Below, in pieces: positions 1-9,100 of a DNA stretch of 64,000 nucleotides; the first letter of the stretch is position 1; every line of letters begins with the position of its first letter. Below the pieces are notes generated by a model. The model was not told the DNA's origin, made no database searches, and worked only from the letters and a program-made list of their open reading frames with translations. Both the position numbers and the translations under genes were made by a program. The stretch is from Caulobacteraceae bacterium (GTDB lineage: Bacteria > Pseudomonadota > Alphaproteobacteria > Caulobacterales > Caulobacteraceae): the NCBI GenBank assembly GCA_947475415.1, contig CANJLH010000001.1, positions 124,001-188,000 on the forward strand. Reading direction: 5' to 3'.

Positions 1-1
1 C

Positions 2-124
2 CAGACCTGCGCCGCCGCGCGCGCAGCCGGTGCGACCCCGCTCCTGCGCGGCCGGCCCGGCTACAACCCGATTCTGGACGGCGACAACGACGGGCGCGCC
101 TGCGAGCCAATCCGGCGCAAGTAA
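2..124 (+). CDS. Excalibur calcium-binding domain protein, C-terminal end (partial)
   Basis: This reading frame is open from the left edge of the window and stops with TAA at 122-124, leaving 40 residues. The end reads GYNPILDGDNDGRACEPIRR, which matches the excalibur domain: an EF-hand-like DxDxDG calcium loop (D-G-D-N-D-G) followed by the conserved Cys-Glu, with another Cys near the start of the visible part that would form the domain's disulfide. Excalibur domains are normally at the C-terminus of exported nucleases or small secreted proteins. The rest of the gene lies outside the window, so the parent protein cannot be named. It runs toward the leftward APH/ATPase gene, whose stop begins 5 bases further on. 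Confidence 0.7.
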   Translation, partial: QTCAAARAAGATPLLRGRPGYNPILDGDNDGRACEPIRRK

Positions 125-128
125 GACT

Positions 129-1568
129 TTAGACGGCGGCCTGGCGCCGCCAGGATATTGGCCCCAGGTCGGCGGCGACCTGCCGTTCATAAATCTCCAC
201 GGTGGCGTCAGAAGCGTCGCCTCGCCTCGCGGCTAGACGCGCGCGGGCGATTTCCGCAGGAAGTTCGAGCCAGACTCCCTCGAACGCCACGCCTGCCGCT
301 TTGGCCAACGATTCCGCCGCAGCCCGCCGGGCGGGGTCCATGAACGTGGCGTCTAGCACCACCGCGTGGCCGGCGGCCAAGGCGCGGGTGGCGTCGGTGA
401 ACAGTACTCCGTGCACCGCTTCGTCGCGCTGCGGGGAATAGGCCTCGGGTGGCAGGCGCTCGTCAGGCGCGACGCCGGCCAGGCGCTTGCGGACCTCATC
501 TGAGCGCAGGATCACCGCACCGGGTGAGACCCCAATCGCAGGCGCGACAGCACGTGCGAACGTCGTCTTGCCAGTCCCTGACAGTCCGCCGACCGCCATT
601 AGGCTGGGCGGGGGCGGTTCGAGATGGGCCGCGGCCGCCGCCAGGTACCGCCGGGCGGTGGCGTCATCACCCGAGTTGGCGTTGACGTGGGCTCGCACCG
701 CCGCGCGCATCGACAGCATCAGCGGCAGCAGCGCGAGACCGTCCCAATGCGCTGGTGGGAAGTTGCGGGCGGTTTCATCCAGCCAGGCCGAAAGCACCCG
801 AACACCCGCGTCCCGGCGCCCTAGAAAATCAAGGTCCATCAAGAGGAAGGCCAGGTCGTAGAGGACATCGATCTCCGACAGCATGTCGTTGAACTCGATA
901 CAGTCGAACAGCACTGGGCGACCGTCCTCAAGGAGGATGTTGCCCAGATGCAGGTCCCCGTGACAGCGGCGCACAAAGCCCTCAGCGCGCCGCGCTTCCA
1001 ACAGCCCAGCGCGCCGGTCAAATTCGGCGTCGGTGGCGGAGATCAGATCCTCAATCGCCTCCGCGCCCAGCCGCGGCGCGAGACCTCGCAGCAGCTGCGC
1101 ATTGGAGTTGATCGTATAGCGCATCCCTGCCGCGCCGCCGGCGTCCGCGCAAACGGGCGCGGCGGAATGGCTGCGCGCAACTGTCCGACCCAGACTCTCG
1201 CCAAGCGATCCGTCGATCACCTGCGGCTGCGACGACAACACCGCGTCGGCATCGAACCGTCGCATTTCCAGCACCGGCTCGACCAGCGGGCCCGAACCGT
1301 CCAGGTCTAGGCCGCCAGCCTCTGTACGCGTGATCCGGCGCACGGCGCGATAGATGTCCGGCGCCGTCGCTTGGTTGAACCGAAACTCCCGCTCCAGCGC
1401 CCATAGCCGCCTATCCAAGGTGGTGAAATCCACATAGCCGAGCGCCACGTGACGCTTGACCTTGAAGGCCACGCCAGGCTTCAAAAACACCCGGGCGCAG
1501 GCGGTCTCGATGACCCGATCGGCGCCGGCGGACAGAAGGGCCGCCACCTCGGCCTCCTGTGAATTCAT
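129..1568 (-). CDS. APH-like kinase / P-loop ATPase fusion protein
   Basis: This 479-aa protein joins two kinase-like modules. The N-terminal part (about 1-300) has the aminoglycoside-phosphotransferase/choline-kinase fold, with the catalytic loop HGDLHLGN near residue 203 and the metal-binding DCIEF that follows it. The C-terminal part (about 320-479) is a P-loop kinase with Walker A GLSGTGKTT near residue 326 and the sequence VVLDATF typical of small-molecule kinases. Family members are usually annotated as bifunctional aminoglycoside phosphotransferase/ATP-binding proteins. Their substrate is not established and no resistance role should be assumed. The ATG overlaps the stop of pdxH by one base, so the two are probably co-transcribed. 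The call rests on both motif sets being intact. Confidence 0.85.
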   Translation of the reverse strand: MNSQEAEVAALLSAGADRVIETACARVFLKPGVAFKVKRHVALGYVDFTTLDRRLWALEREFRFNQATAPDIYRAVRRITRTEAGGLDLDGSGPLVEPVLEMRRFDADAVLSSQPQVIDGSLGESLGRTVARSHSAAPVCADAGGAAGMRYTINSNAQLLRGLAPRLGAEAIEDLISATDAEFDRRAGLLEARRAEGFVRRCHGDLHLGNILLEDGRPVLFDCIEFNDMLSEIDVLYDLAFLLMDLDFLGRRDAGVRVLSAWLDETARNFPPAHWDGLALLPLMLSMRAAVRAHVNANSGDDATARRYLAAAAAHLEPPPPSLMAVGGLSGTGKTTFARAVAPAIGVSPGAVILRSDEVRKRLAGVAPDERLPPEAYSPQRDEAVHGVLFTDATRALAAGHAVVLDATFMDPARRAAAESLAKAAGVAFEGVWLELPAEIARARLAARRGDASDATVEIYERQVAADLGPISWRRQAAV

Positions 1569-2239
1569 CAGGGAAACAGCCGCTCCTGCGTCCAGCCTGC
1601 GCCAGCGCGGCGGAAGACCAACCGCTCGTGAAGTCGAAATGGCCGGTCGCGCCAGAACTCGAATACCTGAGGGGCGACCCGGTAGCCCAGCCAGTGCGGT
1701 GGACGCGGGGGGCGGGACAGTCCGAACCTGAGACCCGCCTCGGCGATACGCTTCTCAAGCGCCAGGGGCTCGAGGATCGGGCGCGACTGGTCCGACGCCC
1801 AGGCTCCGATCTGAGCCGAACGGGCGCGGGAGGCGAAATAGGCATCAGCCTCAGCGGCGCTGACGACCGAAACCGGACCGCGGACCCTCACCTGACGGCG
1901 CAGGGACTTCCAGTGAAACAGGAGGGCAGCCTCGCCGTGGGCAGCGATCTGACGGCCCTTGGCGCTTTCGGCGTTGGTGTAGAATGTGAATCCTCGCGGA
2001 TCGACATCCTTGAGCAGAACCATGCGCACGTCCGGCGCGCCCATATCATCCACCGTAGCGAGCGCCATGGCGTGGGCGTCGTTGATCTCCTGCTTCAGCG
2101 CATCGGCGAGCCAGTCGCCGAAAAGGGCGAAGGGGTCGGCGGCGCTGATTTGCGGTTGCGGCGCCGCGGCGGCGACCTGGCGTTCATAATCCTCCTCGCT
2201 GGGGGAGGCCGGTATCAAGGGCGGGCGCTGTTCTGTCAT
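1568..2239 (-). CDS. pdxH: Pyridoxamine 5'-phosphate oxidase
   Basis: PdxH is the FMN-dependent cytosolic oxidase that converts pyridoxamine or pyridoxine 5'-phosphate to pyridoxal 5'-phosphate in vitamin B6 salvage. The 223-aa length is normal for the family. Recognisable blocks are [12 protein letters not shown] with [15 protein letters not shown] (FMN and substrate binding), [18 protein letters not shown] in the core, and [17 protein letters not shown] at the C-terminus. The start was placed at ATG 2239 (MTEQRPP), because the longer open frame upstream runs antisense through the divergent J-domain gene and has no family similarity. It precedes the APH/ATPase gene with a one-base overlap. 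Several PLP enzymes occur later in the window, but no regulatory link is visible. Confidence 0.96.
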   Translation of the reverse strand: MTEQRPPLIPASPSEEDYERQVAAAAPQPQISAADPFALFGDWLADALKQEINDAHAMALATVDDMGAPDVRMVLLKDVDPRGFTFYTNAESAKGRQIAAHGEAALLFHWKSLRRQVRVRGPVSVVSAAEADAYFASRARSAQIGAWASDQSRPILEPLALEKRIAEAGLRFGLSRPPRPPHWLGYRVAPQVFEFWRDRPFRLHERLVFRRAGAGWTQERLFP

Positions 2240-2314
2240 GGCGCCAGCATAGCGCGCCCGGGACCGGGCGGTAGCCTTAACGGCGCGTTGACCACCCTCG
2301 GCCATGTTCGCGCC

Positions 2315-3022
2315 ATGCCGGCGATCGAACCCGCAATGTCCTACAAACGGGCCCGCGAGATTTTGGGGGTCACCCTGCTCGCGGACGAAACGGAGATTCG
2401 TCGCGCCTACCACGCCGCCGCCAAACGCGCCCACCCTGACCGGCCCGGCGGCGACGCCAGCGCCTTTCGAGAGGTGGCGGAAGCCTATGCGCGCCTCAGG
2501 CTGCGCACCTCCGCCGACGCCCCATTCCACGCGCCGTCCCCGATGCGCCCCACCACATCTGCGGGCCGCCCTGAACTGGTCATCTCGCCGCAGGTAGCCT
2601 TCGCAGGCGGACCAGTGGAGCACGTAGGGGCTGAAGGTCGGATCCTGCGCGTGACCCTGCCGCCAGGGATGCGGCCTGGGGACGTTATTCGCGCGGCGGG
2701 CGTGGAGATGGTGATCCGCGTCAAGCCGGAGGCCGGCGTTATGGTCCGAGGCGGCGACATCTGGATCACCGCCGAGGTCGATCCGGTGATTCTTGCCAAG
2801 GGCGGCCGAATAGCAGTGGACACACCGATTGGCCGACGGATTGTCTGGGTCACTGGCAAGGCGGGCGAGCGCGGTCTGATCCGGCTCCCCGGTCAAGGGC
2901 TGCCGGCCCGCGGTCGCCACCGCGAGGGTTGCCTGTTCCTGCGATTGGGTCCGCTCGTCACGACGCCGGAGTCGCCCGCTCGCGTCATGCTGCGCCAGTT
3001 TGCGGCCGCCTGGGCGGCCTGA
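2315..3022 (+). CDS. J-domain protein with DnaJ C-terminal-like region
   Basis: A 235-aa cochaperone-like protein. An N-terminal J domain (about 8-65) carries the HPD tripeptide at residues 40-42, which in DnaJ proteins stimulates Hsp70 ATPase activity. A C-terminal beta-rich region resembles the DnaJ substrate-binding domain ([16 protein letters not shown], and [14 protein letters not shown] near the end). There is no CxxCxGxG zinc-finger region and no Gly/Phe linker of usual length, so this is not the housekeeping DnaJ but a short CbpA-like paralogue. Two in-frame ATGs exist (2315 and 2336). I chose the first, although the second begins right at the J domain. It is divergent from pdxH across 75 bases and ends 7 bases before the convergent DUF2889 gene. 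Confidence 0.85.
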   Translation: MPAIEPAMSYKRAREILGVTLLADETEIRRAYHAAAKRAHPDRPGGDASAFREVAEAYARLRLRTSADAPFHAPSPMRPTTSAGRPELVISPQVAFAGGPVEHVGAEGRILRVTLPPGMRPGDVIRAAGVEMVIRVKPEAGVMVRGGDIWITAEVDPVILAKGGRIAVDTPIGRRIVWVTGKAGERGLIRLPGQGLPARGRHREGCLFLRLGPLVTTPESPARVMLRQFAAAWAA

Positions 3023-3029
3023 AGCCGGA

Positions 3030-4070
3030 TCAGCCCTTCGCCAGGGTCGCCCGCAGATCCTTCGCCAGATTGGGAATATCGGCCATCGAGCGAAGGACGT
3101 CGTTCAGGTGCGTGCAGCCCAGCGCACCCGGCAGCTTGTCCAGGACATCGAGGCGGAAGCCGCGCAGATCGACGCCTTCCATATACTTGGCACGGGGCGA
3201 GGCGCCCGGGCATTCTCGGTACGGCAGCACGCGCGGGTCAACTTCGATGGAGATCAGCTGAAACGTCTCAGCGTCGGCGACGGCGGACAACTGGTATTCG
3301 TGGATGGCGACGCGGTTGACGCCGCCGTCCGGCGAGGTGGACGAATCCTGAAAGCCCACGTCGATCCCGATTTTTCCGCTTTCGAACCAGACATCCGTGC
3401 GACGGGCGCGTCGCATGCCGACCCCCTCCTGCTGGTTGAGCGGATGCCAGCTAAGGTCATCCTCAGGGTTTGGCAGGGGCGGCACGATGGTGGCGCTCTG
3501 GGACGACTGGACGCTTGTGCCGTCCGGGTTAAGCGCCGTTGAACCGGGCGCGAAGCCGGTGCAGATGCCCTCCATCTTGCGCACCTGTGCGGCCCGGGCC
3601 TCGGGGTTGGACTCGAATTCCTCGCGGATCCTCTGTATCCAGTCGCCGTGCCAACGCGACCAGGCCCAGCCGGCCACGAGGCTGGCGCCGGAGAAGTCGT
3701 CAAGCAGCAAGTGCATCGGCGAAGTGTTCTCGTGCTCCGCGGGCAGCAGCTGAGCGATGAGGGACCTCAGGTGCCCGCCGCCGCGGTGGCCGACCATCGA
3801 CTGAGCTGCCTCGCTTCCGCGGATTGTCTTGATGGTCATTATCTCGCGCAGCGGATTTGCGATGATCTCAGTGGTGTCATCGCCGAGCAGCCGTGTCTCG
3901 CCGCTGGCAAGGGTGACCAGGTCACGGCCGCGCCCGCGCATGCGCATCGGCTTACCGATGCCTTCTGGCCAGTCTGTATCCAAGGTCGTCGTACGCCGGA
4001 TCGAATCCGGCCGGCGAAGGGGCGAGGGTCCGTAGGGGTTGGACGGCGCCTTGGTGGCGGGGAGATCCAT
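3030..4070 (-). CDS. DUF2889 domain protein
   Basis: A 346-aa protein that matches the DUF2889 family. The region from about residue 20 ([13 protein letters not shown]) to the end includes the C-terminal signature [15 protein letters not shown], whose Cys and His are typical of the family. The biochemical function is unknown, but DUF2889 genes recur beside CoA-ester and steroid-type catabolic genes, which fits the leftward operon immediately upstream. ATG 4070 (MDLPATK) was preferred to the ATG at 4115 because GAGAG lies six bases before it and the extra 15 residues look unconserved. A 100-base gap separates it from the amidohydrolase, so it may have its own promoter or be the last operon member. 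No signal peptide is evident. Confidence 0.8.
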   Translation of the reverse strand: MDLPATKAPSNPYGPSPLRRPDSIRRTTTLDTDWPEGIGKPMRMRGRGRDLVTLASGETRLLGDDTTEIIANPLREIMTIKTIRGSEAAQSMVGHRGGGHLRSLIAQLLPAEHENTSPMHLLLDDFSGASLVAGWAWSRWHGDWIQRIREEFESNPEARAAQVRKMEGICTGFAPGSTALNPDGTSVQSSQSATIVPPLPNPEDDLSWHPLNQQEGVGMRRARRTDVWFESGKIGIDVGFQDSSTSPDGGVNRVAIHEYQLSAVADAETFQLISIEVDPRVLPYRECPGASPRAKYMEGVDLRGFRLDVLDKLPGALGCTHLNDVLRSMADIPNLAKDLRATLAKG

Positions 4071-4170
4071 CAATCGCTCTCTGAAAAATGATTCAACTGG
4101 GAATGGGCCGATCATATGAGCCGGTCATTGCGAACCAGTTGCGGGTTTGCCGCCACAATTGCAAGCCGTG

Positions 4171-5553
4171 TCACCCGGCGTAATAGGCGACTTCTCCGTC
4201 GATGAGGGTCAGGCGGACCTGGCCTGCAAGGGGTTCCGCCAGGACGCTGGCGAGGGGCGCCGCCAACAGGCAAAGATCAGCGACCGCGCCCCGGGCCACG
4301 CGCCGCGCTGCGCCGCCCGGCGTCTGGGGATCGGATTGGTAGAGAGCCAGGGCGCGACGCGGGTCCACCGCCTCAGCGGGCCCGATCTGGCGGCCCGCGC
4401 GGCTGCGTCGGCGGATCGCCGCGCCGATTCCGGCCCAGGGATCTGGTGACGCATAGGGAGCGTCCGAACTCCCCGCCACGGGTATGCCGGCGGCTAGCAG
4501 GCTGGCGCAGCGATAGAGGTCATCCTGATCGGCGGCGGCGACGTCGGACAGGTAGCGGTCGCCCCGCTCATGGACAAAACCCGGCTGCGTGACCACGGTG
4601 AGACCCAGGGCCGCGACAGATGCAATGGCCTCAGCCGGAATGACGCCGCCATGCTCGATTCGGTCGCCAGTTCGCGCACCGGCCGCCTCGAACGCCGCAA
4701 GAGTCAGGGCAAGCTCAGCGGCAGTGACGCAATGGACTGCGACGCTGCGAGCCTCGGCGCGGGCGCGGGCGATGGCGGAGATCATGACTTCCAGGTCCGG
4801 CAGGTCATGATCGTCGATCAGAATCTTCAGCGGACCCACGCTGAAGGCCCCATCATCAGGCGCAATTAGGGGGCCGTGGCTCATCAATGTCAGCCGCTGC
4901 GGCAACAAGCCGGCGCGATGCGCCCCGGCCAGCAACGCCGCCCCTGTAGCGTCAGTGCTGGCGCTGGCGTCGGTCACGCCAGTGACGCCGCAGGCCGCCA
5001 GCTGCCGGCCGATCGGAGCTAGTTCCGGCGGATCATCGTCCAATCGTGCGCGCAGCCAGGGGTCACCTCGCCACAACCGCCCTGTGGGCCGTCCGGTAGC
5101 GTCAAGCTCCAGCTCTGTCGGTCCGCCACCTTCGACGCCAAGTCGTTCGAGGGCGCGGCTGTTGAAAACCCACAGTGAACCAGACTGATGTTGCACCCGG
5201 AGTGGGCGCTGCGGGACCAGGCGATCGAGGATGCCGCGGTGGAGCGCTCCCCCCAGGCGCTCATGGTAGCCAACCGCGCGGATCCAGCCTGAGCCCACCG
5301 CCGCAGCGGCGTGCAGCCGGACGGCGAGATCGTCGGGAGAGACGACCGCCTGAAGGTCCACTGATGACGCCTGGGCGGCCAGGGCCAGCAGGTGGATGTG
5401 GTGGTCGACGAGACCAGGAATCAGGGCGCCGCCACGACCGTCAACGGTTTCGCCCCCGGAAAGCCCCTGCCCGATCTCGGTGACTCGCCCAGCCTGGATA
5501 CGCACGTCCAAGCCGGCGAGGTTCGCCACTTCAACATTTCGAATGATAAGCAT
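4171..5553 (-). CDS. Amidohydrolase family 3 (YtcJ-like) metal hydrolase
   Basis: A 460-aa enzyme of the amidohydrolase_3 type, predicted to hydrolyse an amide, ester or cyclic C-N bond using one or two divalent metals in a TIM barrel. The N-terminal metal site is DHHIHL at residues 50-55. A central PLKILIDDHD carries the Lys that is often the metal-bridging residue. GDRIEHGG gives the later His, and AGSSDAPY the catalytic Asp. No signal peptide is seen, so it should act in the cytosol. The gene overlaps the CoA-transferase stop region, showing translational coupling in the leftward operon that also holds hydratase and ligase genes. The substrate is unknown. Its presence suggests the pathway has a hydrolytic or ring-opening step. 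Confidence 0.85.
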   Translation of the reverse strand: MLIIRNVEVANLAGLDVRIQAGRVTEIGQGLSGGETVDGRGGALIPGLVDHHIHLLALAAQASSVDLQAVVSPDDLAVRLHAAAAVGSGWIRAVGYHERLGGALHRGILDRLVPQRPLRVQHQSGSLWVFNSRALERLGVEGGGPTELELDATGRPTGRLWRGDPWLRARLDDDPPELAPIGRQLAACGVTGVTDASASTDATGAALLAGAHRAGLLPQRLTLMSHGPLIAPDDGAFSVGPLKILIDDHDLPDLEVMISAIARARAEARSVAVHCVTAAELALTLAAFEAAGARTGDRIEHGGVIPAEAIASVAALGLTVVTQPGFVHERGDRYLSDVAAADQDDLYRCASLLAAGIPVAGSSDAPYASPDPWAGIGAAIRRRSRAGRQIGPAEAVDPRRALALYQSDPQTPGGAARRVARGAVADLCLLAAPLASVLAEPLAGQVRLTLIDGEVAYYAG

Positions 5554-6575
5554 CAGGCCGCCATAGTGCGGCGCAGAGCCGCGGCGCGGGCTGCGCTGGG
5601 CGCCAGGCCCGCATCGACCAGGAACCCGCCGCCCTGCTCCAGGGCGGCCAAGGCGCCGGCTGCGGCGGCCAGACCGGTGATCGGATCCGCCAGGGCGTCA
5701 CCCAGGAACCGCGGCGCGCGCCGCTTGGTCCATCGCACCAGGCCGGCGGCGGCGGCGGTGTCGTCGCCAAAGCCCACCCAGTCGGCCGCCTCACCCTGCC
5801 AGCCGTAGGCGGAAACCGCCACCCAGACCAAGGCGGGATTTGCGGCGAACAGCACCGATGGCGCGAGTCCCAGTTGGTCGAACGCGCGCGGCCGCGCCGA
5901 CGTGATCACCACATCGGCGGAGGCCATCTCGTCGCGCAGGCGATCAATGGCCGGCCTGGCCGCGAAGTCGATGGCCGAATGGGACTTGGCGCCGTTCAAA
6001 CGCTCGAAAAGGACCGGCGTCGCCAAACGGACGGGATCGGGGCGGCCGAGACTCTCAACCTTGTTCACCTCGGCGCCCCCCGAAGCGAACACGGCGCCGC
6101 ACAGCGGCCCCGCCCACATGGCCGACATATCGACAACCTTCAGAGGCTTGCCTCTGTCTGCGCGCATGCCAGAGGTCATGTGAATCAGGGGCGTCCCGGC
6201 GGGCGCGGCGGCCGCCTCGCCAACACCGGAGATGGGCAGACCCAACAGGCGCGCCGTCGCGATCAGGTCGCGCCAGGGTCGTTCTCGGACGGCCGTGAGA
6301 ATCACAGGCCAGGGATCAACCCCCACCTCAGTTTCCAGCCAGGCCGGCAAGAGCGTCTGATCATCTGGGCGGGCGAGGTTGACCGCGATCCAGCCGTCAG
6401 CGGCCTCCACCATGCGGCAAGACCGGTTAGCCGACCACACGCCGGGCGGCTTCAGCGTCAGATGGCCGGTCCTTTCCAGGAGGTCTTCGCTCACCACCGC
6501 CTGGCGGCCCAAGCGCGCGGAACGGGCGGCGATGTCAGCGGTGAGCACGCCCAGCGCCCCGGCGATCGGGCTCAA
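5553..6575 (-). CDS. Family III CoA-transferase (CaiB-like), apparently permuted
   Basis: A 340-aa protein related to family III (CaiB/BaiF) CoA-transferases, which move CoA between carboxylic acids. The usual N-terminal half of the fold starts only at about residue 145 (LKVVDMSAMWAGPLCG, then AEVNKVES, RPDPVR, and ALADPITG, whose D297 is the likely catalytic Asp). The chain ends soon afterwards. The segment that normally follows, with a 'DGW.AV' strand, instead precedes it at about residues 30-120 (EAADGWIAVNL). This order suggests circular permutation of the domain. The start codon is TTG, overlapping the TGA of the hydratase gene, with GGAG eight bases upstream. It belongs to the leftward catabolic operon. 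The family call is secure, the donor and acceptor acids are unknown. Confidence 0.8.
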   Translation of the reverse strand: MSPIAGALGVLTADIAARSARLGRQAVVSEDLLERTGHLTLKPPGVWSANRSCRMVEAADGWIAVNLARPDDQTLLPAWLETEVGVDPWPVILTAVRERPWRDLIATARLLGLPISGVGEAAAAPAGTPLIHMTSGMRADRGKPLKVVDMSAMWAGPLCGAVFASGGAEVNKVESLGRPDPVRLATPVLFERLNGAKSHSAIDFAARPAIDRLRDEMASADVVITSARPRAFDQLGLAPSVLFAANPALVWVAVSAYGWQGEAADWVGFGDDTAAAAGLVRWTKRRAPRFLGDALADPITGLAAAAGALAALEQGGGFLVDAGLAPSAARAAALRRTMAA

Positions 6576-7585
6576 TCGGTTGGCTCCACGGCATCGACCA
6601 GACCCCAGGACAGCGCCGTGGCGGCGTCAACGTCCCATCCGGTGATGGCCATATAGGCCGCCCGTCGCCGGCCGATGCGCCGCGGAATGGACGCGGTGCC
6701 GCCGGCGCCGGGAATCAGGCCCATCGACACCTCGGGCAGGCGGAAGTAGGCGTCCGGGCGCGCGACGATGCGACCGGCGGCGGCCGGCGTTTCAATGCCC
6801 GCGCCGACGCAGGCGCCGTGCACATAGACCGTCGCCCGCGCGCCCAGACGATGCAGCAAGCCCGTCGGCGAGCGCAGGACGCGCACCAGGTGGGCGATGC
6901 CCGGGTCCTTCGCCTGACCGAATTCGTCCAGGTCGCCGCCGGCGCTGAACGCTGATCCAAGACCCATGATCGCCACCGGCCCGGCGTCCGGATCGGAGAG
7001 GGCGAAAGCCAGGGCCTCGGCCAGTTCGTCGCGCATTTGAGCGTCAACGCTGTTGCGCGCGTGGGGGCGGTTCAAGGACAGAACGAAGGCGCCGTTCACC
7101 CACGACTGCAACACCCGGGGCGCGTCGGGCTCTTCGCGATAGCGCACCGGGGTCGCCGCCCGCCAGGCCAGGAAATCTCCCGACGCCAGCAGCATGGAAT
7201 AGGCGAAGGACTCCAGCGCCAACGCCTGCTCGAAACTGAGGGCGAGGGTCATCCGCAGAACCTGCGCCGCCACGGTCGCAGCCGTGGGCCGGCTTCGGGC
7301 CACATCTTCCAGGCACCCGAGCGCGGCGTCGATCCGATCCGGCGCAAGACCAACCCACGGCCTTGGCGCATCCGCGTCTGTGCTGAGCAGGATGTCGAAC
7401 GGCTCGAGCCCGGCCGTCGGCCGTTCGCCGCGGCGATGCACGCCAACCCGCACCACGCCTGGACCGGACATCGGGTCCGCCGAAGTCCCGTCGTCGAGCG
7501 CCGTTACCGCCAGTCCCGTCCCGCCCTCACCCGCCAGGGCTTCGAAGAGCCGGGCGGTGTCGATCGCGGCGGGCGGGCGGGCCAT
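6572..7585 (-). CDS. Enoyl-CoA hydratase/isomerase with N-terminal helical extension
   Basis: A 337-aa crotonase-family protein predicted to hydrate or isomerise an enoyl-CoA. The crotonase core covers about residues 155-337: LNRPHARNSVDAQM, the oxyanion-hole strand GSAFSAGGDLDEF near 210-222, GACVGAGIE near 260, and PEVSMGLIPGAGG near 285-297. The protein stops at GLVDAVEPTD, where ordinary members continue with about 70 residues of C-terminal helices. A helical stretch resembling that tail (ALALESFAYSMLLAS, residues 121-135) lies in front of the core instead, so it too looks permuted, like its CoA-transferase neighbour. ATG 7585. It overlaps the transferase by four bases and lies 11 bases after the ligase gene. 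Confidence 0.8.
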   Translation of the reverse strand: MARPPAAIDTARLFEALAGEGGTGLAVTALDDGTSADPMSGPGVVRVGVHRRGERPTAGLEPFDILLSTDADAPRPWVGLAPDRIDAALGCLEDVARSRPTAATVAAQVLRMTLALSFEQALALESFAYSMLLASGDFLAWRAATPVRYREEPDAPRVLQSWVNGAFVLSLNRPHARNSVDAQMRDELAEALAFALSDPDAGPVAIMGLGSAFSAGGDLDEFGQAKDPGIAHLVRVLRSPTGLLHRLGARATVYVHGACVGAGIETPAAAGRIVARPDAYFRLPEVSMGLIPGAGGTASIPRRIGRRRAAYMAITGWDVDAATALSWGLVDAVEPTD

Positions 7586-7596
7586 GGCGAACCCCT

Positions 7597-9090
7597 CTAG
7601 TCGGTCTTGGTGAGCTCGGCCCGCAGCACCCGGCGCAGCAGCTTACCGGTTTCGTTGTACGGCAGGGCGTCGCGGAACTCCCAGGTCTCGGGCGTCTTGG
7701 TCGAGCGCAGCTTGCTCTTCACCAGGGCGGCCAGGTCGTCAGTGCTGGGCCGCTCGCCATTGGCCACGATGACGGCGGCCACCCGCTCGCCCCACTCACG
7801 GTCTGGCAGTCCCAGCACGGCCACGTCCATAACCGCCGGGTGGTCCCGCAGCACGTCCTCGATTTCGCCCGGCGAGATGTTCTCGCCGCCCCGGACGATC
7901 ACGTCGTCAAGGCGGCCCTCAACGTAAAGGTAGCCGTGCTCGTCCAGCCAGCCACCGTCATTGGTGGCGAACCAGCCATCATCCTGGATCGCCTTGCGGT
8001 GAAGGTATTCACCCGCCACCTGGTCGCCACGCACATAGACCTCGCCGTGCTGGCCGGGACCGAGCGCTTCGCCGTCGGGACCCCGGATTTCGAGTTCCAG
8101 GGTCGGGAGCGGCTGTCCGACCGAGGTCAGGCGCCGGCGGATCACCGGGTCGTCGGATGCGATGGCGATGCGGTGATCCTCCGGACCCAGCACCGCGACC
8201 GTGGAACTGGTCTCGGTGAGGCCGTAGGCGTTGACGAAGTCCACGTGCGGCAGCATCTGCAGCGCCCGCTCGATCACCGGATGCGGCATCGGACCGCCGC
8301 CGTAAGAGAGCGCCCGAAGGTGGGGTAGCGCCTGACCACGCTTTTCCAGCACGTCCAGAACCCGACCCAGCATGGTGGGCACCACCATGGCGTGGCTGAT
8401 CTTCTCCTTAACCGCCAGGTCCACCCAGGCCTCCGGCGTGAAGGCGTCCAGATAAACCAGCCGGCGACCACCATAGATGCCGGTGAGGATCGCCGAGATT
8501 CCGGCGATATGGTAGGGCGGCACGCTGATCAGCGCCGCCTCCTCCTCTTCAGACCCCATGAACTCCACCGAGGAGATCACATAGGAGGTGAGGTGCCGGT
8601 GGCGCAGCACCGCGGCCTTGGGATCGCCGGTGGTGCCGCTGGTGAACAACAGGACGGCGATGTCGGCGTCATGCTCGGGAAGTTCACCCGGATGGTTGCC
8701 CGGATCGGCGCAGGCTGCCGCGAAGGCGCTACGGCTGACGAGGTTGACGCCCTCGACCCCCTCCACCCGGGCCAGCATGTCATCGTCCACCACCGCCACG
8801 GCGGGAGCGGTGCGCGCCAGCAGCTTGCGCAGGTCAACATCCGGGAGCCGGTAGTTCAGGGGCACAAAGGGCATGCCCACCGCGCCGGCGCCGAACAGGA
8901 TGGTCGGCAGGGCGGGACCGTTGACGCCGATGAACACGATGTTGTCGCCGCCCTTGGCCTTCAGCCAGGCGCCGCCGGCGCGGACCTGGGCGGCGAGGTC
9001 GGAAAAACAAAGGCCGCCATCCAGGGATCCCAGGATCGTGCGATCCGGCAGGACGTCGGCGGTCATGTCCAGGAGGAGGGACGTGTGCAT
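7597..9090 (-). CDS. Acyl-CoA synthetase (class I adenylate-forming enzyme)
   Basis: A 497-aa ligase that should activate a carboxylic acid to its acyl-adenylate and then to the CoA thioester, feeding the hydratase and CoA-transferase encoded downstream. The ATP P-loop LLFTSGTTGDPKA lies at about residues 145-157. YGLTETS is near 288, GWFATNDGGWLDEHGYLYVEGR forms the hinge region, and ETGKLLRRVL near the C-terminus carries the catalytic lysine. The ATG at 9090 (MHTSLLLDM) starts the family-like sequence; the open frame extends further upstream but that part is antisense to the neighbouring small gene. No signal peptide or membrane segment is seen. The preferred acid cannot be read from the motifs. 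Confidence 0.9.
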   Translation of the reverse strand: MHTSLLLDMTADVLPDRTILGSLDGGLCFSDLAAQVRAGGAWLKAKGGDNIVFIGVNGPALPTILFGAGAVGMPFVPLNYRLPDVDLRKLLARTAPAVAVVDDDMLARVEGVEGVNLVSRSAFAAACADPGNHPGELPEHDADIAVLLFTSGTTGDPKAAVLRHRHLTSYVISSVEFMGSEEEEAALISVPPYHIAGISAILTGIYGGRRLVYLDAFTPEAWVDLAVKEKISHAMVVPTMLGRVLDVLEKRGQALPHLRALSYGGGPMPHPVIERALQMLPHVDFVNAYGLTETSSTVAVLGPEDHRIAIASDDPVIRRRLTSVGQPLPTLELEIRGPDGEALGPGQHGEVYVRGDQVAGEYLHRKAIQDDGWFATNDGGWLDEHGYLYVEGRLDDVIVRGGENISPGEIEDVLRDHPAVMDVAVLGLPDREWGERVAAVIVANGERPSTDDLAALVKSKLRSTKTPETWEFRDALPYNETGKLLRRVLRAELTKTD

Positions 9091-9100
9091 TCGGTCCCGC

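Noticed and set aside
1559..2314. Upstream extension of the J-domain reading frame
   Set aside because: The extra 252 codons are antisense to pdxH; the J domain begins only at about 2336, so ATG 2315 or 2336 is the start.
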